Positions 1 through 8,080 are shown, counted from the stretch's first letter. The stretch is 64,000 nt of DNA from SZUA-430 sp964483585 (GCA_964483585.1 CAZABH010000005.1:1-64000); one strand, 5' to 3'. Translations and numbers: made by a program. Notes: generated from the sequence alone by a model not told the origin.

Positions 1-12
1 ACTTGCGTGATA

Positions 13-129
13 TCATTTAAGTCGACCAAGAATCAAGCAAAAACGTTTTCCCATACTCCGAGGCAACCCCGTACCGAAGTGCTGGGTCACCCACTTCTTG
101 TTGCGTGTCGGGATGAAGTTGGTGCACAT
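13..129 (-). pseudogene. Fragment of an SRAP (YedK-like) protein, N-terminus only
   Basis: The 38-codon reading frame begins MCTNFIPTRNKKWV and continues QHFGTGLP. This resembles the start of SOS-response-associated peptidase (SRAP/YedK) proteins, whose Cys2, exposed after removal of Met1, is the catalytic residue that crosslinks to abasic sites. Family members are usually about 200 residues or more. Here similarity stops after about 23 residues and the frame ends at a TGA near the window edge, so the gene looks truncated or frameshifted. The assignment rests on recognising the short N-terminal motif. A frameshift close to the window edge, with the rest of the gene lying outside, cannot be excluded. 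Confidence 0.4.
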
Positions 130-357
130 CCGCAGGCTCTGCCGAAGAGGCTCAGCAAAAAAATCAGTGCCAACATCGCCGCATCGTCGATGAGGTTGTT
201 CACCGCGTACTCGGCCATCCGATACACGGCATACATGGCAACAGTGAGGTTCATCTGTCGATTATCTCAACCGCATGCCGGGAATGCGGTTAACGCCCCG
301 TTAGCTTTCTCCGATCACCTTGCCGCGAAGCGAACACCTTGCCTGGAGGGGCATCCC

Positions 358-1542
358 ATGCGCCGGTTCTTGTCGGCATCGATCTATGGCTGTGCAGCGT
401 TGATGGGCTTCGCCGCAACAGCGCCTGCGATGTCAGATGAACCGGCGCAGGCCCCGTCCTTGGCAAGCCTGACCTTGACCTACACGGGCGAGGTCTGGGG
501 CGTGGTCGATGGCGGCCTGGATCGCGGAGCCGTGTATCTGGACAATTTCGATCTGGAGACGTCTATCGATCTCGATCGCCTCGCGGGTTGGACGGGTGCC
601 AGCGCCTATCTGTTTGCTCATTACGCGACCGGCAACTCCGTGACTGAGCGGGTCGGTGACATCAATGGCATTTCGAACATCGAGACCAATGAAGCCCTCC
701 GGATCGTGGAAGCCTGGGTCGAGCAATCCTTTGCCGAGGGTCGCGGCTCGCTCCGGTTTGGCCTCTACGACGTCTCCTCCGAGTTCGATGCCGGCGAAGT
801 GCGCGCGCTTTTCCTGAACCCGGCACATGGCATCGGCACAGACTATTCGCAATCAGGCGTGGCCGGGCCTTCGATCTGGCCTGTGACCAGTCTCGCACTC
901 AGGGCACATTATGCATTCGAGGGTGACGTCTACCTGCGCGGGGCCATCGCCGACGGCGTTCCGGGCAACCCCGACTTCCCGAAGCGAACCACGATCGATT
1001 TCGAGGACGGCGACGGCGTACTGTTGGCGGCCGAAACAGGCATCGCACGCGAAGGTCGCCTCTGGTCGTTGGGGGCGTGGGTCTATTCCGAACAGTTCCC
1101 CGATCTCGCGATAGCAGAAGAGCATTCGAATTTCGGCGCTTATATCGCCCTGGAGGAGGCGCTTCTCGAGCCCGCTTCAGATCATGGCTTTGGTCTTGCG
1201 GGGTCGCTGCGCGCAGGACTTGCCAACGGCGATGTGAACACCGTTGAGAGTTTCTTCGCCGCCACACTTGTGGCCACCGGTCTGTTGCCCCAGCGCGCGC
1301 AAGACAAGCTGGGCCTTGGCATCATCCTCGCCAACGGCAGCGACGGTTTCCTGAGCGGACTTGGATCCCCCCGCGATCATGAGATCAATATCGAGCTGAC
1401 CTACCTCGCACAGCTCACGGACGAGATTTCAATTCAGCCCGATCTGCAATGGATCATCAACCCGGGACTCGATGGCAGCATCGACGATGCCTTCGTGGTG
1501 GGCCTGAGGCTCTCGGCAGGCAGGACCTGGCAGATCAATTGA
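358..1542 (+). CDS. OprB-family carbohydrate-selective porin
   Basis: This 394-residue outer-membrane porin has a cleavable signal peptide (residues 1 to about 25, ending AMS) and a body made of alternating amphipathic strands. The segment LDRLAGWTGASAYLFAHYAT and the motif EAWVEQSF around residues 120-125 are typical of OprB-type porins, which allow sugar diffusion across the outer membrane. The reading frame extends upstream to position 7, but the start at 358 is preferred because a GGAGG Shine-Dalgarno sits just before it and the signal peptide follows directly. No sugar-uptake genes lie next to it, so its substrate is unknown. Its 3' end overlaps the convergent lipoprotein gene by 8 bp. 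Confidence 0.8.
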   Translation: MRRFLSASIYGCAALMGFAATAPAMSDEPAQAPSLASLTLTYTGEVWGVVDGGLDRGAVYLDNFDLETSIDLDRLAGWTGASAYLFAHYATGNSVTERVGDINGISNIETNEALRIVEAWVEQSFAEGRGSLRFGLYDVSSEFDAGEVRALFLNPAHGIGTDYSQSGVAGPSIWPVTSLALRAHYAFEGDVYLRGAIADGVPGNPDFPKRTTIDFEDGDGVLLAAETGIAREGRLWSLGAWVYSEQFPDLAIAEEHSNFGAYIALEEALLEPASDHGFGLAGSLRAGLANGDVNTVESFFAATLVATGLLPQRAQDKLGLGIILANGSDGFLSGLGSPRDHEINIELTYLAQLTDEISIQPDLQWIINPGLDGSIDDAFVVGLRLSAGRTWQIN

Positions 1543-1924
1543 CGGCGTTTCGGCCATCGTTCCTGACACCACCATCACGGCAGGCCCCGCGCAATTGCGG
1601 CAAGGCCGCAGGCTGAAGCTTCGCGGCAACCTGGCTGAACACCGCCGGCGCGACCGCGGCACGCGGTGTCGACTGCCTTAAGCAGCGTGTGAGGGTCGCC
1701 GTGGAGCTGGTCTTGCCGGCAATGAAGGCAAGGCAGTCGGCCGGTGTCCGCGTGGACGGTGGCGGGTTCACATGCACGGCGATATCTGCGGTCTTGCTCT
1801 GCGGTTCTGCGCTGGCAGCCACACAACTTCTGTCTCCCGCAGACGGAACCGCCATCGCACACCCTCCGGAGAGCAGCAATGCCAATCCTGTCAGGAATGC
1901 AGTTCGCGCGGCGCCGGTTCGCAT
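1535..1924 (-). CDS. Small putative lipoprotein of unknown function
   Basis: This 129-residue frame starts MRTGAARTAFLTGLALLLSGGC, a signal sequence ending in a lipobox-like LSGGC, which would make it a membrane-anchored lipoprotein. The rest of the protein is Ala/Pro/Thr rich with several Cys residues (SCVA, DCLA, RCLR, GACR) that could form disulfides in the periplasm. I recognise no family. The Met at 1924 is chosen over the upstream one at 1957 because the signal peptide begins there. Overlapping + strand frames cover the same DNA, but none shows a signal peptide or a recognisable motif. Confidence 0.5.
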   Translation of the reverse strand: MRTGAARTAFLTGLALLLSGGCAMAVPSAGDRSCVAASAEPQSKTADIAVHVNPPPSTRTPADCLAFIAGKTSSTATLTRCLRQSTPRAAVAPAVFSQVAAKLQPAALPQLRGACRDGGVRNDGRNAVN

Positions 1925-2041
1925 CGATGTCTCTCCCGCTCTGTCCCGGCCTGGCACGGCAGGCGGGTGGCTGGCGCATGCGACGCATGTCCCATGCCGC
2001 TGCTAGTGGCCGCTGCGCACATTAAGACTGGATTTACCGTG

Positions 2042-2060
2042 CTCGTTGCAAACTAACGAG
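2042..2060. promoter_or_regulatory. Short inverted repeat upstream of the chemoreceptor gene
   Basis: CTCGTT and AACGAG flank a 7-base spacer 35 bases before the chemoreceptor start. It could be a leader stem or an operator. It is short enough to be chance. Confidence 0.25.
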
Positions 2061-2094
2061 TGTTTGAAATCGATTCGCCATGAGAGGCCGCAAT

Positions 2095-3624
2095 ATGACA
2101 AGTTTGAGTATTAAGGCGCGCAGCCTCGTGCTGACGATGGCGTTTGTGGGATGCGTCGTGGTCCTGGGCGGTGTCTCGATTTGGGGCATGTCGGCGCTCG
2201 AGGGAATTATCGAACGCAAATCTCATCTATCGACGGCGCTCTCCAACCATGGCTCGGCAGACATGATGCATGACGCGATGCGCGGCGATGTTCTCAGCGC
2301 GCGGCAACTCGCGCTGGAGGGCGGCGATGCGGCCACGCTGCGCCAAGTGCTCGCAGACATCAAAATGCACGCAGACAAGTTCGTGCAGAATGTGGACGGG
2401 AACCTGGAGCTCCCGCTGCCCGATGAGATAAGCGGAGAGATCCGGGCCCTCCAGCCCGTTGTGCGCAGCTATCGCGACGCCACCGTTGGTGCGGCAAGGG
2501 CGGCCCTGGGCGCGCCTCAGGCCTATCAGCAAGCCTACGCAGGCTTTCAGAAACAGTTCGAAATTGTCGAGGACCGGATGGAGGCCGTGACCAGCAGCCT
2601 TGAAGCTTTGCAGCAATCCGTATCGGCCGAGGCTGAATTCTACGAGGCTGCCGTCAACTACACGCTTTACCCAGTGGCTGCGGTTGCGCTGCTGATTGCT
2701 TTCTTGTCGTATACGTTTTCACGGCAGACATTCCGCCTTCTCGAGGCATTGAATGAAGAGCAGCATGCGCGCCAGCAGCAGATGCAGTCCGACCTGGCAA
2801 GCCGGTTTGAATCCTCGGTAGGTCGTATCGTTGGCGCGGTGATCCAGTCCAGCACCGATGTGTCAAGTTCGGCCCAGCAAATGGCTGCGGCAGCCGAGAC
2901 GACCCGCACCGAGGCTAGCGCCGTCACAGGCGCCATCGCCAACTCGGCTGACAGCGTACAGACGGCTGCGAGCGCCTCGGAAGAACTCTCCGCCTCGATC
3001 CACGAGATCACGCGGCAGGTGGAACGCTCGGCCGAACTCGTGGCCGAAGCAGTCAAGGATGCGCGACAGACAGATGCCACCGTCAACGCGCTGGCCCAGA
3101 CGTCGCAGAAAATCGGCGAAGTGGTGAAGATGATCAGCGACATTGCCTCGCAGACCAACCTCCTCGCTCTGAACGCCACGATTGAGGCTGCCCGCGCAGG
3201 CGATGCAGGCAAGGGGTTTGCCGTGGTCGCCTCGGAGGTCAAGAGCCTTGCCAACCAGACCGCAAGCGCAACCGAGGAGATAGCGGCTCAAATCGCCTCC
3301 AGCCAGGCAGCAACGGTCCAGACAGTCGAGGCCATCCGCGCGATCGGCGCCCGCATCGGAGAAATGGACCAGATCGCGGTTGCCATCCGTGCAGCCGTTG
3401 GCGAACAGGGCAGCGCGACCCAGCAGATCGCCCGCTCCATGGTCGCTGCGGCAACCGGAACGCAGGATGTCAGCCAGTCGATAGCACGGGTCGCGCATGC
3501 CGCATCCGATACCGACTCCGCCGCCTCAGGGCTGATCCGCGTCGCGGGCCAGCTTGCGGAAAATTCCGAGGGGCTCCGTAATGAGATTGACCGATTCATG
3601 CGTACCCTGCGCCAAGCCAGCTGA
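2095..3624 (+). CDS. Methyl-accepting chemotaxis protein
   Basis: This 509-residue membrane chemoreceptor has TM1 at about 10-30, a periplasmic helical ligand domain to about 185, TM2 at about 188-208, and a cytoplasmic coiled coil. The conserved signalling hairpin that binds CheA and CheW is present at about 340-385 (core ISDIASQTNLLALNATIEAA, followed by ARAGDAGKGFAVVA). A canonical HAMP domain is not obvious after TM2, where the sequence runs quickly into a Gln/Arg-rich helix (EEQHARQQQMQ). The start at 2095 (MTSLSIKARSL) is preferred over the ATG at 2080 because it fits a typical receptor N-terminus. No che genes are nearby, so it must signal to a pathway encoded elsewhere. Confidence 0.9.
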   Translation: MTSLSIKARSLVLTMAFVGCVVVLGGVSIWGMSALEGIIERKSHLSTALSNHGSADMMHDAMRGDVLSARQLALEGGDAATLRQVLADIKMHADKFVQNVDGNLELPLPDEISGEIRALQPVVRSYRDATVGAARAALGAPQAYQQAYAGFQKQFEIVEDRMEAVTSSLEALQQSVSAEAEFYEAAVNYTLYPVAAVALLIAFLSYTFSRQTFRLLEALNEEQHARQQQMQSDLASRFESSVGRIVGAVIQSSTDVSSSAQQMAAAAETTRTEASAVTGAIANSADSVQTAASASEELSASIHEITRQVERSAELVAEAVKDARQTDATVNALAQTSQKIGEVVKMISDIASQTNLLALNATIEAARAGDAGKGFAVVASEVKSLANQTASATEEIAAQIASSQAATVQTVEAIRAIGARIGEMDQIAVAIRAAVGEQGSATQQIARSMVAAATGTQDVSQSIARVAHAASDTDSAASGLIRVAGQLAENSEGLRNEIDRFMRTLRQAS

Positions 3625-3760
3625 GGACTTGAAGTCCAGACCCGTTTACCCTCGCGTCGGAAAGTTGTGGCGCGGGCCCTCTACATTCGCTCGTCTATGG
3701 CGGGGGACATAGGACTGCCGGTAGGATGACAGTCCGAGAGGCAGTCAAACGAGTCGGATC

Positions 3761-4351
3761 GTGGGCAAACGCATAAAAAGCATGGGCTTCATGGCGTTGA
3801 GCATGGCGCTGCTGTCATTGACAGCCTGCCAGGCTGTCCAGACGCGCCAGGTCGAAAGCGCAAGTCTCAAGCCAGTGCCGCAGGTCTCCAAGCCTGAGCA
3901 GAGGCGTACGCTCGTGATGCGCAGTGACATCGTGCCTGACGAGCCCGCTTACGTTCCGGCGCGCAACGCGGCCTCGGTCCCGGCTGCGCCGGCCCCAGTC
4001 GAAGAGGTGCCGACCGACCAGCCGTTAACCGACCCGGCCGCAGGTTTGCAAGCCGCGCTTCCCGACACCACGCCATCCGAAACGGCACCCCCCGAGCCAG
4101 CGACGGCAGCCCCCACCTCACTCGTGCCAGAAGTCAGCGATCCACAGCCTGCAGCGGGCGAGGGTACGGTCATGGGGTTCGATCCCTCGGCCTTGCTGAA
4201 GGACCCGGCTGGAACCCTTCAGACAACGACAGTAGCGGGGATGCCGCTATGGCTTGTGGTCGCCTTCGGTGTGCTCGCCATCATCTCGTTGATTATTGGC
4301 TTCAGCGGCCCGAGGGAAAGTGACAGCCGGGACGAGCCAGCCTTTGCCTGA
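3761..4351 (+). CDS. Lipoprotein with Pro/Ala-rich linker and C-terminal membrane helix
   Basis: This is a 196-residue protein of unknown function. It has an N-terminal lipoprotein signal (SMALLSLTAC, lipid attachment at the Cys at residue 23), a low-complexity Ala/Pro/Glu/Thr-rich region (about 60-140), and a C-terminal hydrophobic helix (GMPLWLVVAFGVLAIISLII). Having both a lipid anchor and a transmembrane helix is unusual. It suggests either a protein tethered at both ends or that the first segment acts as a plain signal anchor. The track start is a GTG at 3761; ATG at 3782 is an alternative that keeps the signal sequence. Confidence 0.6.
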   Translation: MGKRIKSMGFMALSMALLSLTACQAVQTRQVESASLKPVPQVSKPEQRRTLVMRSDIVPDEPAYVPARNAASVPAAPAPVEEVPTDQPLTDPAAGLQAALPDTTPSETAPPEPATAAPTSLVPEVSDPQPAAGEGTVMGFDPSALLKDPAGTLQTTTVAGMPLWLVVAFGVLAIISLIIGFSGPRESDSRDEPAFA

Positions 4352-4471
4352 CGCCAGGCGTGGATCATGAACGCCGTAAATGGTCAATCGAATTTCTGTC
4401 TTGATTTTGTTGCGTTTCCGCGGTTTTTTGAACGCAAGAAAGAGGCCAGTGGGAGGCCTCGGGTGACAGTC

Positions 4472-4855
4472 ATGCGTAAGCTGCTTTTCCTGGCGTTTGC
4501 TTCCTCGTCAACGGCTGCGGTCCTGGCGGCACCCGTGCATGCATCGACCTGGGAAGAGGCGCGCAAAGTCTGCCTCGAGCGGTACAACGACGAATTGCGC
4601 AGTGGCACCGTACCCAACCGTATGACGAAGTCCCGCTACCTGAACCAGTGCCAGGCGTCATACGTGCGTTCGGCCAAGCTGGAAGACGAACTCGAGGAAA
4701 CCCTCGGTCCGGACGCCCTCTCAATCGAAGACACGGCTGATCTGAACGGGCAGGGTGGTCCAGAGCTCCTGCCGCCTTCGCGCCCCGTTCAGCCAAAGCA
4801 GGTCACGCCGCCCCGTCCGTCAATACCACAGCCTCGCTTCAAGCCGGCCAGCTGA
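4472..4855 (+). CDS. Small secreted protein, unknown family
   Basis: This 127-residue protein has a clear signal peptide (MRKLLFLAFASSSTAAVLAA, cleavage near VHA-S), a helical middle with two Cys residues (EARKVCLERYNDE and YLNQCQASY) and a Pro-rich tail. The frame extends upstream to 4367, but the Met at 4472 begins the signal peptide. It follows another envelope protein by 120 bases on the same strand and the two may be co-transcribed. I do not recognise the family. Confidence 0.6.
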   Translation: MRKLLFLAFASSSTAAVLAAPVHASTWEEARKVCLERYNDELRSGTVPNRMTKSRYLNQCQASYVRSAKLEDELEETLGPDALSIEDTADLNGQGGPELLPPSRPVQPKQVTPPRPSIPQPRFKPAS

Positions 4856-4861
4856 TCTCGC

Positions 4862-5911
4862 TTACTGCGCTGCCTGCGTTGCTCCGCCAGCCATGTCCGC
4901 CTCGGTGACAACGCGGTTGCGCCCTGCGCGCTTGGCGGCATAGAGGCATGCGTCCGCGCGATTGAGCAGGTCTGCCACGGTTTCGCCGGGTCTCAGGACG
5001 GCGACTCCCAGCGACAGCGTGACCGTTCCCATGTCGCGGCCCGTCGACTTCTGGACGATCTTCTTGGTCTCGACAGTTTTGCGTATTTCGTTCGCCACAT
5101 GAGCAGCCTGCGCCAGCGCGGTCTGCGGCAGGATCACGACAAACTCCTCGCCACCGAAGCGCGCCGCCGTGTCCTTGCCCTTGACGTTGATTTTCAGGCA
5201 CTGGCCGACCAGCCGCAGCACCTGGTCCCCGATCGGATGACCATAGGTGTCATTGAATTTCTTGAAGTGGTCGACATCGCAGATGACAAGGCTGAGCGGG
5301 CGACCCTCGGTCACGGCTGTCTCGATTGCGCGCGCGGCCGTCTCATCAAAGCTGCGCCGGTTCGCAAGACCTGTCAGAGCATCCGTCAGGCTTTCCTTGC
5401 GAACGGTTTCCATGCGCCCGCGAATGGCCTCGACCTCCTGCATGGACGTGGCCAGCTGCTCCTCAAGCTTCTTGTTGCGCGCCTGGATTGCGCGGGTCGC
5501 TGCCGAAAGCTTCTGCACCAGCAGGCGCACATCAGCTTTGCCGCTGTCCAGCGCATCACCTGCTGTCGCAAGTGTACGGTCGAAGACTGCGGCATTGCTG
5601 CCCGCCAATCGCAGGTCATCCATGATCTTGCGCAGTTCAGACCCCAGCTGCTGCCCCACCTCTTCCATGGTCGTGCCCACCGAAGGACCGAAGAAGCGCG
5701 CATGCAGCTCGCGCGTGTGCTCAAGGTTCGGTGCAAGACCGGCGCCGATGGCCTGTTCGACCGCTGACGTGATCGCATCGTCGCGCCGGCTCGCATACCA
5801 GTAGAAAAGCTCGTAGCTCTCGGGCGCCGGCAGGGCCTCGTGCGCCTCCATGAGGCTCGTGGCTTCCCGCGAATAGGTGCGGATCTGTTCGGCTGTCAGC
5901 ATCTGTGTCAT
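4862..5911 (-). CDS. GGDEF-domain diguanylate cyclase
   Basis: This 349-residue protein lacks membrane helices. Residues 1 to about 165 are mainly helical with a coiled-coil stretch ending near residue 175. The GGDEF domain follows (about 180-340) with DALTGLANRRSF, the metal-binding ICDVDHFKKFNDTYGH and the active-site variant RFGGEEF, a form usually competent to make c-di-GMP. At the inhibitory I-site, five residues before GGEEF, the usual RxxD reads KGKD, so product inhibition may be weakened. The start at 5911 (MTQMLTAEQIRTY) is chosen because the upstream extension is not protein-like; ATG 5926 is also possible. It is divergent from the AraC-type gene across a 331-base gap. Confidence 0.88.
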   Translation of the reverse strand: MTQMLTAEQIRTYSREATSLMEAHEALPAPESYELFYWYASRRDDAITSAVEQAIGAGLAPNLEHTRELHARFFGPSVGTTMEEVGQQLGSELRKIMDDLRLAGSNAAVFDRTLATAGDALDSGKADVRLLVQKLSAATRAIQARNKKLEEQLATSMQEVEAIRGRMETVRKESLTDALTGLANRRSFDETAARAIETAVTEGRPLSLVICDVDHFKKFNDTYGHPIGDQVLRLVGQCLKINVKGKDTAARFGGEEFVVILPQTALAQAAHVANEIRKTVETKKIVQKSTGRDMGTVTLSLGVAVLRPGETVADLLNRADACLYAAKRAGRNRVVTEADMAGGATQAAQ

Positions 5912-6242
5912 GCGGCAACTCTGCATCGCTAAAGTGTCAGAATGCGAGAAGAGGTGCTGGAATCTAATACTGGCCGAACTGCCAGCATGTCCCCGAAAAT
6001 CCCCGTCCCCACGCAAGGCACTATTGGGGCCCTGAGCTGAGAAACGGTAAAGGACGCAGTCATCCTGAATTGACAGAACGCGCCACCACATTGACAAAAC
6101 GCGCCAAGGTGTCCCTCTGGTACGCGTGGCAAGCGCTGAATTCAGCTGAAATTCCAGGCGCGCGGCCCCATCCAAAGGCGTGGTCAACGGCGGCTTAACG
6201 TTTCGGGGCTAGGATCAAGTTCCGAAGCCGATCAGGGACAAG
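5912..6242. other. Gap between divergent diguanylate cyclase and AraC-type genes
   Basis: This 331-base stretch has no convincing gene. It holds the 16-bp direct repeat listed at 6070-6106 and must contain the promoters of both flanking genes. I cannot place -35/-10 boxes with confidence. Confidence 0.6.
6070..6106. promoter_or_regulatory. Two direct repeats with 21-bp period, candidate AraC-type operator
   Basis: TTGACAGAACGCGCCA (6070-6085) and TTGACAAAACGCGCCA (6091-6106) differ at one base and are offset by 21 bp, two helical turns. That places both on the same DNA face. Tandem direct half-sites about 21 bp apart are a known arrangement for AraC/XylS proteins, and an AraC-family gene starts 137 bases downstream. 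Autoregulation and/or control of the divergent diguanylate cyclase gene is inferred. Confidence 0.5.
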
Positions 6243-7247
6243 ATGACCTTTCACACGCGAAACCTCGTGCTGCAGAACGTGCTCGAGCTCGGTCGCAGTT
6301 ATAATGTGGAAACGCCGCTTGTCCTCGCTGCCTGTAGCCTGAACGCGCAGGATATCGCAAGGGGCGAAGGCCTCGTGCCTACGCTGCGCGTGGTGCAGGT
6401 GCTCGAGCGGGCAGCCGCACTCTCGCGACGCAATGATTTCGGCCTGAAATGGGGCGAGCGTGCCGACTACCGAAGCTTTGGGGCGCTAGGTCTTGCCATA
6501 AGGCATGAGCGGACCCTGGGGCGAGCCTTGTCCAAGACTGGTCACTACCTGCGCCAGCTCAACGTTGGGCATCACTTCACGATCCGCCGCACAGAAGCAG
6601 GCGCCTCCCTGGTGATGAGTTTCCCCGTCGCAGAAGGAATCCCGGCCCGCCAGTATCGCGAAGGCTCGGCATTGGTGCTCGTCCGATTTGCCAAGTTCCT
6701 GTCGTCCGGTCAGTGGCACCCGCGTCTTGTGCGCTTTCCGCATTCACGCCTCGCCGGCCCCTATGCCTATGAGAAAGCCTTTGGCTGCCCGGTCCTCTTC
6801 GACCAGGGAGAGACGACGGTGGAAACCGACCGCCCGGCGCTCACGCGCCGCCTGATCTTCGAGGAAAGCCCCGTTCACATGATGACACAGCAGGTGCTCG
6901 AGGACATGCAGGGCGAGGGCAGCGTCTCCCTGCCGGCCCGCATCGCAGGCATGCTGCCGCAACTTTTGCCGGCGGGGCGGGCGACGACGGCCCATATCGC
7001 GGACCTGCTCAACATGTCCCCGCGCACCCTCCAGCGGCGCCTTGCCGCCCATGACACAAGCCTCAAGCAGATCGTCAACAGCCTGCGCCAGTCGATCGTG
7101 CGCCAGCATGTCGATCACGGCTTTGCCTCTGGTCGCAACCTTGCCGCGGCACTGGGCTACTCCGAACCCAGCGCTGCCAGCCGCTTCATCCGCACCCGCC
7201 TCGACTGCACGAAGACAAACCTCGTCGCTCAGGCCCGGTTTCGGTGA
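6243..7247 (+). CDS. AraC-family transcriptional regulator (arabinose-binding-like N-terminal domain)
   Basis: This is a 334-residue DNA-binding regulator. Residues about 20-205 match the PF12625-type ligand domain found in OruR/VirS-like AraC proteins. The C-terminal double helix-turn-helix (about 235-330) includes LLNMSPRTLQRRLAAHDTS and the second helix region NLAAALGYSEPSAASRFIR. The final residues (QARFR) and the stop codon are written by the sequence CCCGGTTTCGGTGA. The same bases are repeated immediately downstream as the outer end of a palindromic repeat, so the native C-terminus may have been replaced. The family often controls lipid or amino-acid catabolism, but no such operon is adjacent. 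Confidence 0.85.
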   Translation: MTFHTRNLVLQNVLELGRSYNVETPLVLAACSLNAQDIARGEGLVPTLRVVQVLERAAALSRRNDFGLKWGERADYRSFGALGLAIRHERTLGRALSKTGHYLRQLNVGHHFTIRRTEAGASLVMSFPVAEGIPARQYREGSALVLVRFAKFLSSGQWHPRLVRFPHSRLAGPYAYEKAFGCPVLFDQGETTVETDRPALTRRLIFEESPVHMMTQQVLEDMQGEGSVSLPARIAGMLPQLLPAGRATTAHIADLLNMSPRTLQRRLAAHDTSLKQIVNSLRQSIVRQHVDHGFASGRNLAAALGYSEPSAASRFIRTRLDCTKTNLVAQARFR

Positions 7248-7253
7248 CAGCCC

Positions 7254-7341
7254 GGTTTCGGTGACAGTGCACTCAATTCCTGCTCAACCCTGACGGAGTA
7301 GCCATCGGCGTCAGGGAATTAAGTGCACTGTCACCGAAACC
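7254..7341. repeat. Palindromic repeat copy A (GGTGACAGTGCACT family)
   Basis: Two 27-bp arms (7254-7280 and 7315-7341) are inverted and differ at one base, with a nested inverted repeat CCTGACG/CGTCAGG inside. The outer 17 bp (CCCGGTTTCGGTGACAG) is also present once more as a direct tandem copy just upstream, where it forms the AraC-type gene's stop codon. The element lies between convergent genes. Such palindromes resemble REP/MITE-like units mobilised in trans by a Y1-type (RAYT) or other transposase, but none is encoded in this window. Confidence 0.8.
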
Positions 7342-7384
7342 GCCGAAACCTGTACACTCCAGCACTACCGAAATCACCGGAATT

Positions 7385-7576
7385 CTACTCCCTGTGAAAG
7401 ATCTTTTCGATCGGAAGCCCGAAGACATCCGCTATCCTGAAAGCCAGCGGCAGCGAGGGGTCGAATTTTCCGGTCTCGATTGCGATCACACTCTGGCGCG
7501 AGATATCGAGCCTCGCTGCCAGGTCGGCTTGCGTCCAGCCGCGCTGGGCTCGCAGGTCCTTCAGGTTATTCTTCAT
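7385..7576 (-). CDS. Small XRE-family HTH regulator
   Basis: This 63-residue protein is a single Cro/C1-type helix-turn-helix domain: LRAQRGWTQADLAARLDISR is the HTH core, and the tail PLAFRIADVFGLPIEKIFHR is typical of stand-alone XRE regulators. Its start overlaps the stop of the upstream membrane-protein gene by the ATGA arrangement at 7573-7576, so the two are translationally coupled. It probably binds the paired palindromes ahead of the operon and represses its own transcription. Confidence 0.88.
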   Translation of the reverse strand: MKNNLKDLRAQRGWTQADLAARLDISRQSVIAIETGKFDPSLPLAFRIADVFGLPIEKIFHRE

Positions 7577-7968
7577 CGATAGAAGAGCCCGACGAGAGCC
7601 GAGGCAAAGCCCCAGGCAGCAAAGAAGCCCCAGCTGATGTGGAAGACACCGATCTGCGGCACGAGGCCAAACAATTCGAGGAAGCCCCACGTAGCGCAGA
7701 ACGACAGCACGATCCCCGTCGCCAGCAGCAGCGAGACCATATGCCGGTGCCGCAAGAACTCATCCGCCTCCTCGAAAAGATAACGTCCCAGCACGAACAG
7801 CACGCCGATGATCGGCAGTGCGGGCAGGGCAGCCAGAAAATACTTGGCTTGGCCGGCAGGCGGGTTCGTGCCGAACGTCCATGCGACCCATACGACCGAA
7901 ACCGTGTAAAGGGTCATCATCGAGAGAAAGCGAAACAGATAGCGGCGCTGCGCAACATTCATGCTCAT
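7573..7968 (-). CDS. Four-helix membrane protein paired with XRE regulator
   Basis: This is a 131-residue integral membrane protein with hydrophobic segments at about 13-32, 42-61, 78-97 and 104-127. A charged loop FEEADEFLRHRHM lies between helices 2 and 3. The start at 7968 is supported by AAGGAG six bases upstream. It is the first gene of a two-gene operon with the XRE regulator. Similar small XRE/membrane pairs are widespread in bacteria and their role is mostly unknown; the membrane partner might sense envelope state or antagonise the regulator. I recognise no catalytic motif. Confidence 0.7.
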   Translation of the reverse strand: MSMNVAQRRYLFRFLSMMTLYTVSVVWVAWTFGTNPPAGQAKYFLAALPALPIIGVLFVLGRYLFEEADEFLRHRHMVSLLLATGIVLSFCATWGFLELFGLVPQIGVFHISWGFFAAWGFASALVGLFYR

Positions 7969-7988
7969 GAAAATCTCCTTTGCGGTGA

Positions 7989-8037
7989 GTAAAGTGAGCT
8001 TTACATGAGGTCAGGGCAAAAGTAAAGCGAACTTTAC
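7989..8037 (-). promoter_or_regulatory. Twin palindromic operators before the XRE/membrane operon
   Basis: Two perfect palindromes of the form GTAAAG-N4-CTTTAC lie at 7989-8004 and 8022-8037. Their centres are 33 bp apart, about three helical turns, and they begin 20 bases upstream of the operon's first start codon. The shared sequence and spacing are what a dimeric XRE autorepressor binding cooperatively would use. Confidence 0.7.
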
Positions 8038-8049
8038 GTTGCCACCAAC

Positions 8050-8080
8050 AAAAAAGCGGCGACCCTTTGAAGGTCGCCGC
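8050..8080 (-). terminator. Rho-independent terminator of the autotransporter gene
   Basis: Reading the - strand, a stem GGCGACC/GGTCGCC extended by GC pairs to nine pairs, with a 7-base loop, is followed by a run of six T. It lies 32 bases past the autotransporter stop codon. Confidence 0.8.

Noticed and set aside
7..357. N-terminal extension of the porin frame
   Set aside because: The upstream part is not protein-like, covers the SRAP-like fragment on the other strand, and the true signal peptide with Shine-Dalgarno starts at 358.
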